Made by a program: the position numbers and the translations under genes. A DNA stretch of 64,000 bases from Antrodiella citrinella (lineage: Eukaryota; Basidiomycota; Agaricomycetes; Polyporales; Steccherinaceae), in the NCBI GenBank assembly GCA_004802725.1, contig SGPM01000034.1, positions 62,001-126,000 on the forward strand, read 5' to 3'. The notes beneath the pieces are model-generated. The model was not told the DNA's origin. It did no database searches and saw only the letters and a list, made by a program, of their open reading frames with translations. Positions 54,701 through 64,000 of the stretch are shown one piece after another (positions within the stretch are counted from its first letter, which is position 1; each line of letters begins with the position of its first letter).

Positions 54701-56956
54701 CTCCCCCTATTGGAGCATCTGATTGATGCTGACCCACTTCATCCGTCCAATTCCAGTAACCTCCAGAGACAAGATTCATCTCCACAGCCTCCCAAGGCTG
54801 GCCCATCTAAACTGCCTCTGTTTTTGCCCTCTGATGATGATGGCAGTGGCAGTGATGATGTCATCCTCCTCGCCACACCTCGCAAAACCAAGGCTCGTGC
54901 CCCGCCTTCGCCAGGCCTCATGAATGACGACTTTTTTATTCTCGACGCGAGTTTGTTGGCGGGCCCTGAATTGCCCTCTCACGCGCTGCGCACGACGCGG
55001 CAGTCTCCGGTGGCGGTGGAAGGCGGTAGCGGTGCGCGCCCGAAGCAACGTCGCGTCGGCGGCGCTGCTCATCGTCGTCAGGGTCACGGTACGCACCGCT
55101 TCGCGTACGTCGAGATCCCGTCGCGTCCAAACTGGGTCGAGAAGATCAAGGCGCGAGAGGAGAAGCGCGCTGGAAAACAGAAGGCGAAAACGACAGCGAA
55201 GGTGCGCGCGCGCTCGGAGAGCGTTGTGCCTGCTACCCCGGAACCTGGCGAGCTGCAACTTGGTGGCGGCGGCGACGAGGCAGGTGCGTAGATTATTCTA
55301 ACGGTGTATTGTAACGATTGTTTCCAATCTAAGTGTATTCCTTTGTTGTGTCTGTTGTTCACTAGGCGTTAGTGAAGAAGCGAAGCGTAATCAAGGTTAG
55401 TCCTTTGTTCCATTGTTTGGGTAGTACCTTTGAGTTTGAGTTCTAATGTTCTCTTTGTTGCGCGTTTCCTTTGTTCTTAGAAATTGACGATCGCGCGGCA
55501 TCACAAGTATCTTACTCTCGACTCCGCGAGACTCGGTGTCGCTGGAGGGGATGCGATGCTGTGCTGAACTGCGCGGAACGCCTTGCGTCACATGCGTCGA
55601 CACATGCGCAGGAGAAGGACGTTCTGGTACGTCTTACGTTCCGTTGTTCACGATGATGCAGTTTTGATAGTCTGGTTTCTCAGAGGGGTTTCATATGCGA
55701 ATGGGACTCGGGCGAGGTTTCATGTTTGCGGAATTTGGTCGACCGGCAGAGGCTAGCACAACATCTACGGAACCACGCGTATTACCCTCTACGCTGCGCA
55801 TTTCAAGGTACTGTGTCCTGTTGTGTATACAGACCCGTTGCTGTACTTATGCTTCATTCACAGATTGCGAAGCGTCTTTTGAGTCCTCTAGAGAGTTATC
55901 TAGACATCATAAACTTCCAAGACACGTCGGCGATACTTTGAGACCCACAGCTGGTGTCCTTGCTCCGGATTTGACAGACATGCATCTTCCGGAGCTCCCC
56001 GGTGGCGAGGTGCCCACCTTCCTTACGGACGGTCTGCAGGTTCAGCAAGCTGCAATCAGCCGGAAGTTGCACGAATGGCTTGCGCCACAAGTACGTCGTC
56101 TAGTCATTGTACAGCTATAACATTCCTGATTGCGTTCCGTCATGTCTAGGTACAAGACAACATCCGTGGTCTAGGCAGTCGACGGACCCTCACCAAGATG
56201 TCCGTCAAGCGCAACTCACGTCTACTCGAGAAGATCCCTGCAGTGACTCGCGCAATGCGAGAGGACCCGAACGCGACCATCCTTTCCAAGGCTCGAAAAC
56301 CACGGGATCCGTTCTTGCCGTGGAAGACATCGTCGCGTCGGAGGGGGCCTAAATTCTGCTCGGACTTCCCGACGAAGGAGGTGTCGGTGCTCATCAGTCA
56401 GGGGTATGTGTGCAAGGGCCTGCCTGAGGAGGATGCGGATGCGGAACTTCTGGAGGCGTACCGCGAGATGGACGAAGCTGGGTCTTCTGGAGATGACGAG
56501 ATCGAGGTTGACGACTATGATATGCAGGTGGACGTGGTGAACGACACCGACGATGCCATTGAGGACTTTGACGACGACGTGGGCGTTGTCATTGAAAGGG
56601 ACCACGCGGATCCAATAGGCACGAACGATCCTCAAGCTGCCGAGGAGGAAGACGTGACTGCTGATGGACAGCCTTCCGTGTCACTCCCAAACACTGACGG
56701 CGGAGGTGCGGGCTCAGAGCATGGCGGAGATGAGGGAACGCTCGCGGGCCCGTCAGAGGTTCCACCGGCCTCTGCGACCAGGGATGATGATGGGATGGAA
56801 GGCGAGACAGGTGATCAAACTCTGGGATCGACGAGCATTTCCGCTGGAGCATCTAGCGTCGTCATGGGGGGTTCGATGCATCTGCTTGATGGTGACCAGG
56901 AGACAAGACAGCAGGTGGAGAGAAATTCGCAGCCTGCAAAGGAGGTTTCGTTGTAA
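51755..56956 (+). CDS. Large C2H2 zinc-finger protein, putative DNA-binding regulator
   Basis: Fourteen exons (51755-51984, 52039-52071, 52128-52251, 52302-52596, 52657-52741, 52797-52875, 52938-53117, 53167-53540, 53593-55283, 55366-55395, 55481-55626, 55684-55807, 55864-56090, 56150-56956) give 1474 residues. The N-terminus has a short helix (YALNKAKITQMRDALAQYEQ). Pro/Gln/Ser-rich segments surround a small helical region (QVREQVQHVLRALQ, ALCEVLRLTVKQLETKVFPN). Exon 9 is a 563-codon Pro/Ser-rich block with abnormal base composition. Three zinc fingers lie at about residues 1050-1150: CRWRGC-x12-HASTH; CEWDSGEVSC-x12-HLRNH; CAFQDC-x12-HHKLPRH. Downstream are a basic region (KARKPRDPFLPWKTSSRRRG) and an acidic tail. 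I recognise no named family. Confidence 0.82.
53361..54870. other. CpG-depleted segment inside the C2H2 gene
   Basis: Between 53401 and 54840 (1440 bases) I count only 10 CG dinucleotides, and none from about 54118 to 54639. The flanking exon from 54880 onward is dense in CG (for example CGACGCGAG, GCGCACGACGCGG). TG and CA are frequent, as expected from loss of methylated cytosines. The reading frame stays open throughout and is preserved. Confidence 0.9.
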
Positions 56957-57317
56957 CGGCAGCTGAGGATACTGTGGTAGTCGTTCTGTTTTTGCATTCC
57001 ATTCCAATGTCGTTGCTCTTATGTTCGTTTTTTTGGTTATCGTATACACCGTCGTAATAGCATTCCAGTTCCGTCTCCATTTCTCGTGAACGTGAACATC
57101 AAGAATGAATAATTTGTGTGTCCGGCGGTTGAGAGCGACTGATCTGTCTTGGAAGCGTTAAGCGAAACGGGGTGATTGAGTTTGAGTATAGCTGGCAATT
57201 TCGGTGCGCTGCTTGTTGTCTTCCTTCGTTGTGGACACCCTCGACGACGCTCCCGTCGTCGTTGCAGTACTCTCGGTCTCTCGCCTTCCTCCGGTTTTTC
57301 GTCGTTCGTTCTAGATC
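56957..57317. other. Intergenic
   Basis: 3' UTR of the C2H2 gene and promoter of the next. No gene is recognised. Confidence 0.45.
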
Positions 57318-60300
57318 ATGGCTGTTAATATGGATAACTTCAACTGTACGTCCTTCCGCACCGCGCGGTCTTGTGGCAATCCAAGGGGGGGAAACGCTGA
57401 CCTCCTTCTGTAGCTCCTACTTTCATTTCTTCTCGGTCCGCCGACGTAATTATCTCGGATGTCCGTCCTATTAGGCTTATGCTCGAGGCCCTGCGCTCCC
57501 TCAACGTTCTCCTCGACGAGCTCCTCTACAACCTACTAAGCGCAGCAGCCTCCGTGTCCACAGACAAACTCAAGACTAGTCTCATCAGGATTCTACCTAC
57601 CACTGTCGGGAAGGAGTCTGTCTTGGAAGCAGAGCTGGAGTTAAAGGCGTACTGGGAGCGGAGTCCTCAACACACTCCGATCAATGGTGTCGACGGGTCG
57701 GAGCAGTTTGATCTGCAATGGGCGTACGAGGTGAGTAGTAGTCCTTCGCGCCCCCGAATGCTTCTTACACATATATCCTTGTTCCGAAGTTACTTCGGCT
57801 GAAATGCGAAGCATATACGACCATGAACGACACCGACGAGGACGAGGATGTGGAACGGCGCCTGAACGATAGAATGGTGGAGGCCGGAGGGACGTTTCCC
57901 CCCAAACTCAACATGCTTGCACCAGCAGCGTTGTACCTCACCGCGATACTAGAGTATGTGCTGATCACTGATTTCGTGTCGCCTGTTGCTAACCCTTGAA
58001 CTTGCACTCCAATAGACATATTTGCGAGTGCGTACCCGCCACTCCGTTTCTGATGTCCGAATTGTGCGATGCTAACGCTGTTTTTAGGCATATTCTGTCA
58101 CTCGTTAGTCGGGTGGTCTCTCGCGATAGCAGCCGGACGGTCGCCACGGTGCAAGATTTGTTTGTTGCGCTGTGCGAAGATGATTCTATGTACGGCATGT
58201 TCAAGACGATGAAAGGTGAGCGCGTCTGCCCTGTCGCGTGAGATTGCAGGAGTCTGATTGCAGGGCCAGTGTACGAGAAAATCGCGACGCTGTCGAAGAC
58301 ACCCAAGCCGCGACGGAGCAAGTCGTTCACCACAAGCTCGGGTAGGGGATCTCCTTCACCGAAGTCGCCTGAAGCTGGGCTCGCACCGTCCCCTCCAACT
58401 GTGCCTACCAAGCTCCGTATGTCGTCGGAGTCGCTGCGGCGACCGAGCCCGACGACGGGACAGCCTCCGACGTCGACGACGACACCGACTTCTACACGAA
58501 CGTCGCTGGAGAAAGTGAGGAATGTCAGAATGTTTGGACGGACATCGTCAAGCGACAACGGACACACGGTGGACGGCCCAGCCACGGCAAGCGAGTCTCA
58601 GAGAACACAGAGCGAAGGTTCCATCAATGGCTCGATCGCATCAGATTTCACGGTAATTGCCGGCGCTATCTTGTTGTCCAGCGTCTGTCTGACTTGGGCT
58701 CTTCCCGCTCGCAGGAGGATGCTGTTCTCCAAGACGAGTTCGACGAGCTCATGCGTTCTGGCGCAACTATGAAAGTATCGCTCACTCCAGACAGACTTAG
58801 AAGCATGGAGGTGAGTCTCGTTGCCGTCAAACAACTCGATCACTTAGGCTTAGTTCACTCCCATCAGGTTTACAAGGCAGAACGAAAACGCCAACTGGCC
58901 CAGAACAACGGTACAGGTTCCACTTCACCAGAACCAAAGCGTGGACATCCTGGTCGACGTCCCTCTGTTCGCAACGTTGAAGCCATCGTCGAAGACGACG
59001 AAGACAGCTCGCCCTCACAACCAGGACCTGCCACCGCACAGGTGCCTCGACCGACCTCCCCACCCAGCTCATTCCTGCCACGCGTCAGGCAAACCAGTCT
59101 CGTCAACACCCACGCCGCAGCCTCATCGGCCGCAAACCTTCGTGTTCGATCCGTCTCGGTTTCCGCCGTATCTGAGAACGCTCCCAAGAAAAAGGTCGAA
59201 ATGCCTCCCCCACTTCCTCCGCCCAAGGGCCCCCAAGCAGCTCTTCCGAAGCAGATGAACGGTGGTGGTCCTCCACGTACTAAGAGGGTGGTGCGGAATC
59301 GAGAGTCGTTGGATTTGGATGATATTATGAAGGGATCGGATGGAGAGGAAGAGGGGGACGACTTGCCACCAGCACCCCTCCAGAAGCTGGCCAAACCTGT
59401 TGGGAGTCCTACAGGCTACAGGAAGCCGCAGATCTCGCAGTCTGCACGGGAGCTTATCGACTTCCTGGATGAGGGCCCCCCGCAAGAGTTTGGTCTATCC
59501 CCCGCCAATGCCAGCATGCTCTCGTTCACCTCCACGAAGACGAGCAAGTCCGGTCGTTTCCGAAGTATGATGTCGCGTTTGACGATAGGCGGATCGAAGG
59601 AGAATTTGAACGGGATGAGTCGCATCTTGTCGGACGGTGGTCCCAAGACTCCCAAGTCGGTCAATTCTCACAGGTCACCGTACGCTTCATCCATGTCCCC
59701 TCCTCCGCCCCCTGCATCCATACATTCAGGGTCACTCTCTTCCAAAAGATCTGCACCTTCCATTCCCAACGTGATCATTGCGACACCTCCTCCGCGCCCT
59801 CCCATCAATACGTATAACACCCAGCCATCTCCTCAGCCATCCCCGAAACCTTCCGTTGATGATTTCGGACGCTCCGTTTCAATTTCTCGCTCTAACTCAC
59901 ATACACCGTCTCCAGTCAGCTCTCCGGTCACTTCTCCTGGACGTCCTGGACGTCGTCTGTCCATTGTCCGTAAGGCTGTGCCTACGTTCGAGGACCAGAA
60001 GAGGGATCTCTTCACGCCTCCTCCTGCCATCACTACCGAAGAGGAGCCTGACTTGTTTCCGCCATCTCGTAGTTCATCTACTCTCTTGCGAGTAGTGAAT
60101 GGAGACGACGATACCGATTATTCTGGCCATCAGCAGCAACCGACCTCTACCAGCTTCGCAAGCGACCGTACAGGTTCTACTATCTCTACGGAAACTTCAT
60201 CTACCTCCACCTCGGTGGCTCTGACGGTGGAGACATCGTTGGAAGTACCCAAAGCAAGACCACAATCGAATGGGAAATTAGACGTCTCCGTACGCCCGCA

Positions 60301-60904
60301 ATCTGCAGTCTTCACTCCGACTCGTCGCTCGTATGGCTCCATCCCTCCACAGCGCCCTCTCCCGTGCGAGGGGCTGTCCACTGCCGACTTGCAAGACCTC
60401 CGTAGGCTTCTGGTCGCCGCCACTACTGCGGACGAGTGCCGCCTGTTGGTAGATATGTTCTTGGCGAGGCATGGCGGGCTTTCACCTACTTCTCGACCTT
60501 CAGCTATCACTCAGCGGATCCCCATCCTGCCGTCACCCCCTGCTACTCCGGGAGGAAAGGAGGAGAGCGTGAGCGAGACGCTGGAGAAGTCGCTGGTGGC
60601 GCTTTTGCTCGGGGAGAACAACGAGGAGGCAGAGGTGGAAGCGGAAGTGGAAGTGGAGGACGTGTTGGAAGAAGAGGAGGGTGAGGATTGCGAGGGTTCT
60701 TTCATTCAGGAGATAGAGATGTCGGACGACTTGAGCTTCTCCCTTCCTACGCCAAAAGCTGAGTCTATGGTGCGGCCTGCTCCGGAGGTGTACGCGAAGG
60801 GCGAACCAGACGTGATCGAAGATGAGGTAGAGGAATCCGAGGCTCCTCCAGAGGACGCCGTGAAGAACCTTCGTTACTCCTGGCAAGGCGTCGACTTACT
60901 ATAA
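57318..60904 (+). CDS. Unrecognised fungal protein, conserved-looking helical N-terminus and disordered tail
   Basis: Eight exons (57318-57345, 57414-57730, 57790-57953, 58016-58027, 58088-58215, 58264-58652, 58715-58810, 58868-60904) give 1056 residues. Residues 1-230 are ordered and helical: SPTFISSRSADVIISDVRPI, RLMLEALRSLNVLLDELLYN, LKTSLIRILPTTVGKESVLE, PAALYLTAILEHICEHILSL, VSRVVSRDSSRTVATVQDLF, VALCEDDSMYGMFKTMKGPV. The helix pattern with an AALYLTAILEHI segment resembles histone-fold subunits (H2A-type 'A.YL..ILE.I'), which is inference. The rest is Ser/Pro/Thr-rich with basic patches, a helix EDAVLQDEFDELMRSGATMK and a strongly acidic end (EVEAEVEVEDVLEEEEGEDC). The 12-nt exon joins two parts of the H2A-like motif. 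I do not recognise a named family. Confidence 0.8.
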
Positions 60905-61355
60905 TTCCCTGTCCCTGTCCAAACTATCTATCACATTCGGAATATTCACATCCCACATTTCTATATACCGTCTGACCCGTAGACATTCGTTATCCTATAC
61001 CATACATTATGTTTTCTTTTCCTTCTTCCATTCTCTGCGGCCTCTTTGTTGTTTGTCCAGTATCTACGTATCGAGCTGGTGGTATCCGTAGCAGATTGGT
61101 TCGTGCGCTTGACGCCTTTATTCTCCTCACTCTTTTTCGTTGTTTTCACCCTCGCGTCTCCTACAATCGTACATATGTTTTGCAATAAATTGTTTTTGGT
61201 ACCATCCCCCATGGATAATAGTTGTCTGCTACATTCGCAATGCCTTTCATCACACTCGTCGCAGGTTATTGTGGTATGCAAGATGATTGATTTATGAGCA
61301 ACAGATGAGCAAGAGTAGATGAAGAACAACATGCAAGGGTTACGTATACATTTTA
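60905..61355. other. Convergent 3' region
   Basis: 451 bp between two converging genes, T-rich on the plus strand. Contains AATAAA at about 61185. No gene. Confidence 0.5.
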
Positions 61356-64000
61356 CTAGTGCACCTCCAACGAGATCGCGATACCCATCGCAGCTAACTC
61401 TGCGCACAGGTAACGGAACACATACGGTATGGCAACGATATCAAGATCGCCACCTTTTGACGACGTCCCCAGGACGTTCTGCGACGAGATCGCCACTCGC
61501 AAACCACCATTCTGCCCCGCCCCTCCCGCGGCCACGCCAGACGCCATCGCCTCCCTCGTCCGCTCGTCCTCATCCTCCGCCACCGCCCTGCACACTCTGC
61601 AATACTCTCCACCAGGCCCTGTTGGCCGCGACTTCGCCTGCGCGCCGACATACTTCTCGCCGTGGCTGATATCGTCGTACCCGAGCGAGATCAGGCTCCC
61701 GCAAGTGCGGCACACCCAAGCCGTGGAGTAGTCGGAGCAGTTCATGAGTCTGTCTTGCAGAAGGAAGGACGTGCCGTGTGCGATGAGCGCATCGCGCTCC
61801 ATCTCACCGAATCGGATACCTCCGGCACGTTTACGACCCTATCAGCAAGACAAAAATGCAGAAGTCAGTGAGAAGGTAAGGAAGAATGCGCGAGTAATTT
61901 GACACTAACCTTGACGGGTTGACGTGTGACGGGATCGACAGGACCTGTTGTTCGGACTTGGAACTTGTCCAACACCATGTGGCGCAGACGTTGGTAGTAG
62001 ACGACACCGAGGTAGATGTCTGCAGCGAACTCTTGACCCGTGATACCGGAATACATGGGCTCGTTGCCGTAGTAGTTGTATCCCGAAGCTAAGAGCTGCT
62101 CTCCGAAGTATTCAACGGCGGTGTCATCCTCAGAGAACTGAAATGGTGTAGCATCCTGAGCAAGACCGTGCATCGCACCCGCTTTGCCCGCCATACTCTC
62201 CACCAACATTCCAATTGTCATACGAGATGGGAAAGCGTGAGGGTTGATGATAATATCAGGCTGCATCCCACTCTCCGAGAACGGCATGTCGACCTTGGGC
62301 CACTTCTGCGAGCAGACACCCTTCTGTCCGTGGCGAGATGAGAACTTGTCACCGATGACCGGGGCACGCGTGATCCGCAACGTCAAGTGTACTTTTTGCA
62401 ATTCGGAATCGCCTGCGTCACTCCCTATTGGCATTTTGAACGTGACGTCAGATCAAAGAACAACGATAGAGAAGAGAAGAGAAGCGAGCCACGCACCGAG
62501 AAGACGGACCGTGTCGATCAAGGCTTCTTCATCTCCCTTGTACTTGACGAACTTCGTGCGACCGCTCGTATCATCGATATACGCAGCGATGTAGTCGCCA
62601 GATGAGACCTTGGTACCAGGAAACGGCAGGCCATCGAGATCCAGTATCTTGCAGCAAGCATGTTGCTTCGGCCCTTCCTCAGTTTGAATATCGTACCCAA
62701 GACCAAAGTGCAGTGTCGTTTCAGAGCCGGAACGCTTGTTTCCCTGTAGATCCTTCAAGTCGATGATCTGCGCCTTGTAGACTGTGCCATACGCGAACCC
62801 GCGTTCGTGTGCGGACTTGTTCAAGATCATGGCGTCCTCCATGTCATATCCGGTATAGGAAATAACGGCAACAATAGCGTTGGTGCCATTAGGGAAAGAA
62901 TCCATGCCGTATGTACCGTGCAGATGCGGACGCACGACAGGTGTTTGTCCGGTTTGCAGGCGGTATAGTTTGTTGTCCGTACGATGTTGCAGTGCGGTCG
63001 CTGGGGTACCCATGGTTTGTTTACCCATCTGATCATCATTTCAATATAGGATCTAAGTATCGTGGTAGAGTAAAACATACCTGACACTGATAAATATTAC
63101 GAGGACTCTGGTTGAAATCAGAGAATGGCGTTAGATTCGCCAATATGGACAAGAAGTTGGTCGGTGAATGCTCCACATGCGTCGACACGCCCTTCTCAAT
63201 CTCCGCGGGTGTACACGCAATGTCCATATACACTTGCTCGAATGAGCCGATCTGGTCATCTTTTCCATTCGCCAGATACTTCACGGGTCGCATCATCCTG
63301 GATCGCGACGCGAACAAGAACAGTCCGGGATATTGACCACCAGTAGATGTTGGGACATAGCCTATCTCAAGATCCATAGGAACGTCGTGCTTGCCTTCGG
63401 TCTTCCATATCCGAAGACTAGTAGCGAGTTTCTGGCAAATTGCCGGAGGAGCCCAGCCTATTACGCGGCCGTCCAATTGGACGCAGAGGTTCTTCCGGCC
63501 GTCGACGGACAAGCTGAAAGCATGAGTCATACCATGAGCAGCGAGAAGGCCTGGGAGGTGAGCAACTGATAGCGGTGCAGTCACTATCCGACACGTTCGG
63601 GAAAGATGGTTGAGAAGACCACAGGGAGAACCATCAGGAGTGTGCACAGGACACAGGAAACCTACACCGCACGAAATGAGATGGAACGGGACTTAAAAAT
63701 CTAAGCCAAACACATACCCCAGGCTTCCGGAAGCAATTTACGGACGGTCGTCGTCTTCAATTCGGCGAAGAAAGCACCTCGATGAATGGAACGGAAATGA
63801 CTGATGTATCGCATAAAGTTGAGCTTCTCCGCGACAATGGTGAAACCAGAGGCTTGTTGCAGATCAAGACCTGTAGGAGAATTGAGGTTACCAGTCGCGA
63901 GGAAGTTGGACATCTTGGCGCCGATGTCATAGTTTGAGCGTGAAATGATCTTCTTGACGTATTTCTCTGGAGGAAATTCAGTGAGACAAAATCCAACGCA
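61356..64000 (-). CDS. RPA135: RNA polymerase I second-largest subunit, 3' part
   Basis: The 5' end lies beyond the window. Five exons are visible (64000-63718, 63661-63081, 63028-62497, 62424-61910, 61838-61356). In order they show [70 protein letters not shown], then the hybrid-binding block ([20 protein letters not shown]), [100 protein letters not shown] and a C-terminal four-Cys zinc finger (CRTCGSL...EYCRVC). [18 protein letters not shown] and [12 protein letters not shown] motifs point to Pol I rather than Pol II or III. The subunit forms half of the rRNA-synthesising active centre in the nucleolus. Confidence 0.93.

Noticed and set aside
1..64000. Transposase, reverse transcriptase, terminal inverted repeats or CRISPR-like arrays
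   Set aside because: None seen in any frame; the only repeats are short microsatellites and the gene duplications listed.

Overview
The window comes from a filamentous basidiomycete, most likely a mushroom-forming agaricomycete. Nearly every gene is split by short spliceosomal introns (about 37-90 nt, mostly 49-60 nt, GTRNGY donors), some genes have 10-20 exons with tiny exons, and three copies of the basidiomycete-type F-box family (PVEIL[SA]EIF...VCTYWR) are present. There are no operons, CRISPR arrays or insertion sequences, and I recognise no tRNA or rRNA gene. Exon chains below were built by hand by joining GT..AG boundaries that keep the reading frame and rebuild conserved motifs. No transcript data were available. 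Three ambiguous bases (N) lie at about 4886, 33520 and 37528.

Layout. 0.9-6.5 kb: a small lysine-rich orphan, a stomatin/SPFH protein and an RGS-domain membrane protein. 7.0-11.96 kb is an accessory block: two tandem copies of an unrecognised gene family built from a repeated 'HPNG..L/I..I.DV.RVY.L' unit, both with broken reading frames, then an F-box gene and an orphan. 12.1-15.2 kb: a 20-exon secreted acid sphingomyelinase-like phosphodiesterase. 16.0-17.6 kb: a second F-box gene. 18-26 kb is a conserved block: eIF3b, an EVE-domain (THYN1-like) protein and the PP4 regulatory subunit 3, the last two sharing a 262-bp divergent promoter. 26.8-28.4 kb: a third F-box gene, close to the first. 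29-34.7 kb: a NADAR protein with a long disordered N-terminus, a CRAL-TRIO/RhoGAP protein (frame broken at an N), and a small tail-anchored His/Pro-rich protein. 36.3-39.9 kb: a Whi3/Scw1-type two-RRM protein with pyrimidine-rich flanks. 41.1-42.9 kb: a LARP7/Pof8-like La-module plus xRRM protein. 44.6-47.2 kb: a coiled-coil/disordered protein. 47.5-57 kb: acyl-protein thioesterase, Trm10, mitochondrial NDUFAF5-type methyltransferase-fold protein and a large C2H2 protein, the four arranged as two divergent pairs. 57.3-60.9 kb: a conserved-looking but unrecognised fungal protein. 61.4-64 kb: the 3' part of RNA polymerase I subunit 2.

How the genes relate. Most are housekeeping genes of translation (eIF3b, Trm10, Pol I), RNA binding (Whi3-like, LARP7-like), phosphatase/GTPase signalling (PP4R3, RGS, RhoGAP), membrane lipid and palmitoylation turnover (sphingomyelinase, APT1, stomatin) and complex I assembly. 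I see no pathway cluster. The unusual material is the broken HPNG-repeat tandem pair, the F-box paralogues scattered among single-copy genes, and an abrupt 1.5-kb CpG-depleted segment inside the C2H2 gene.
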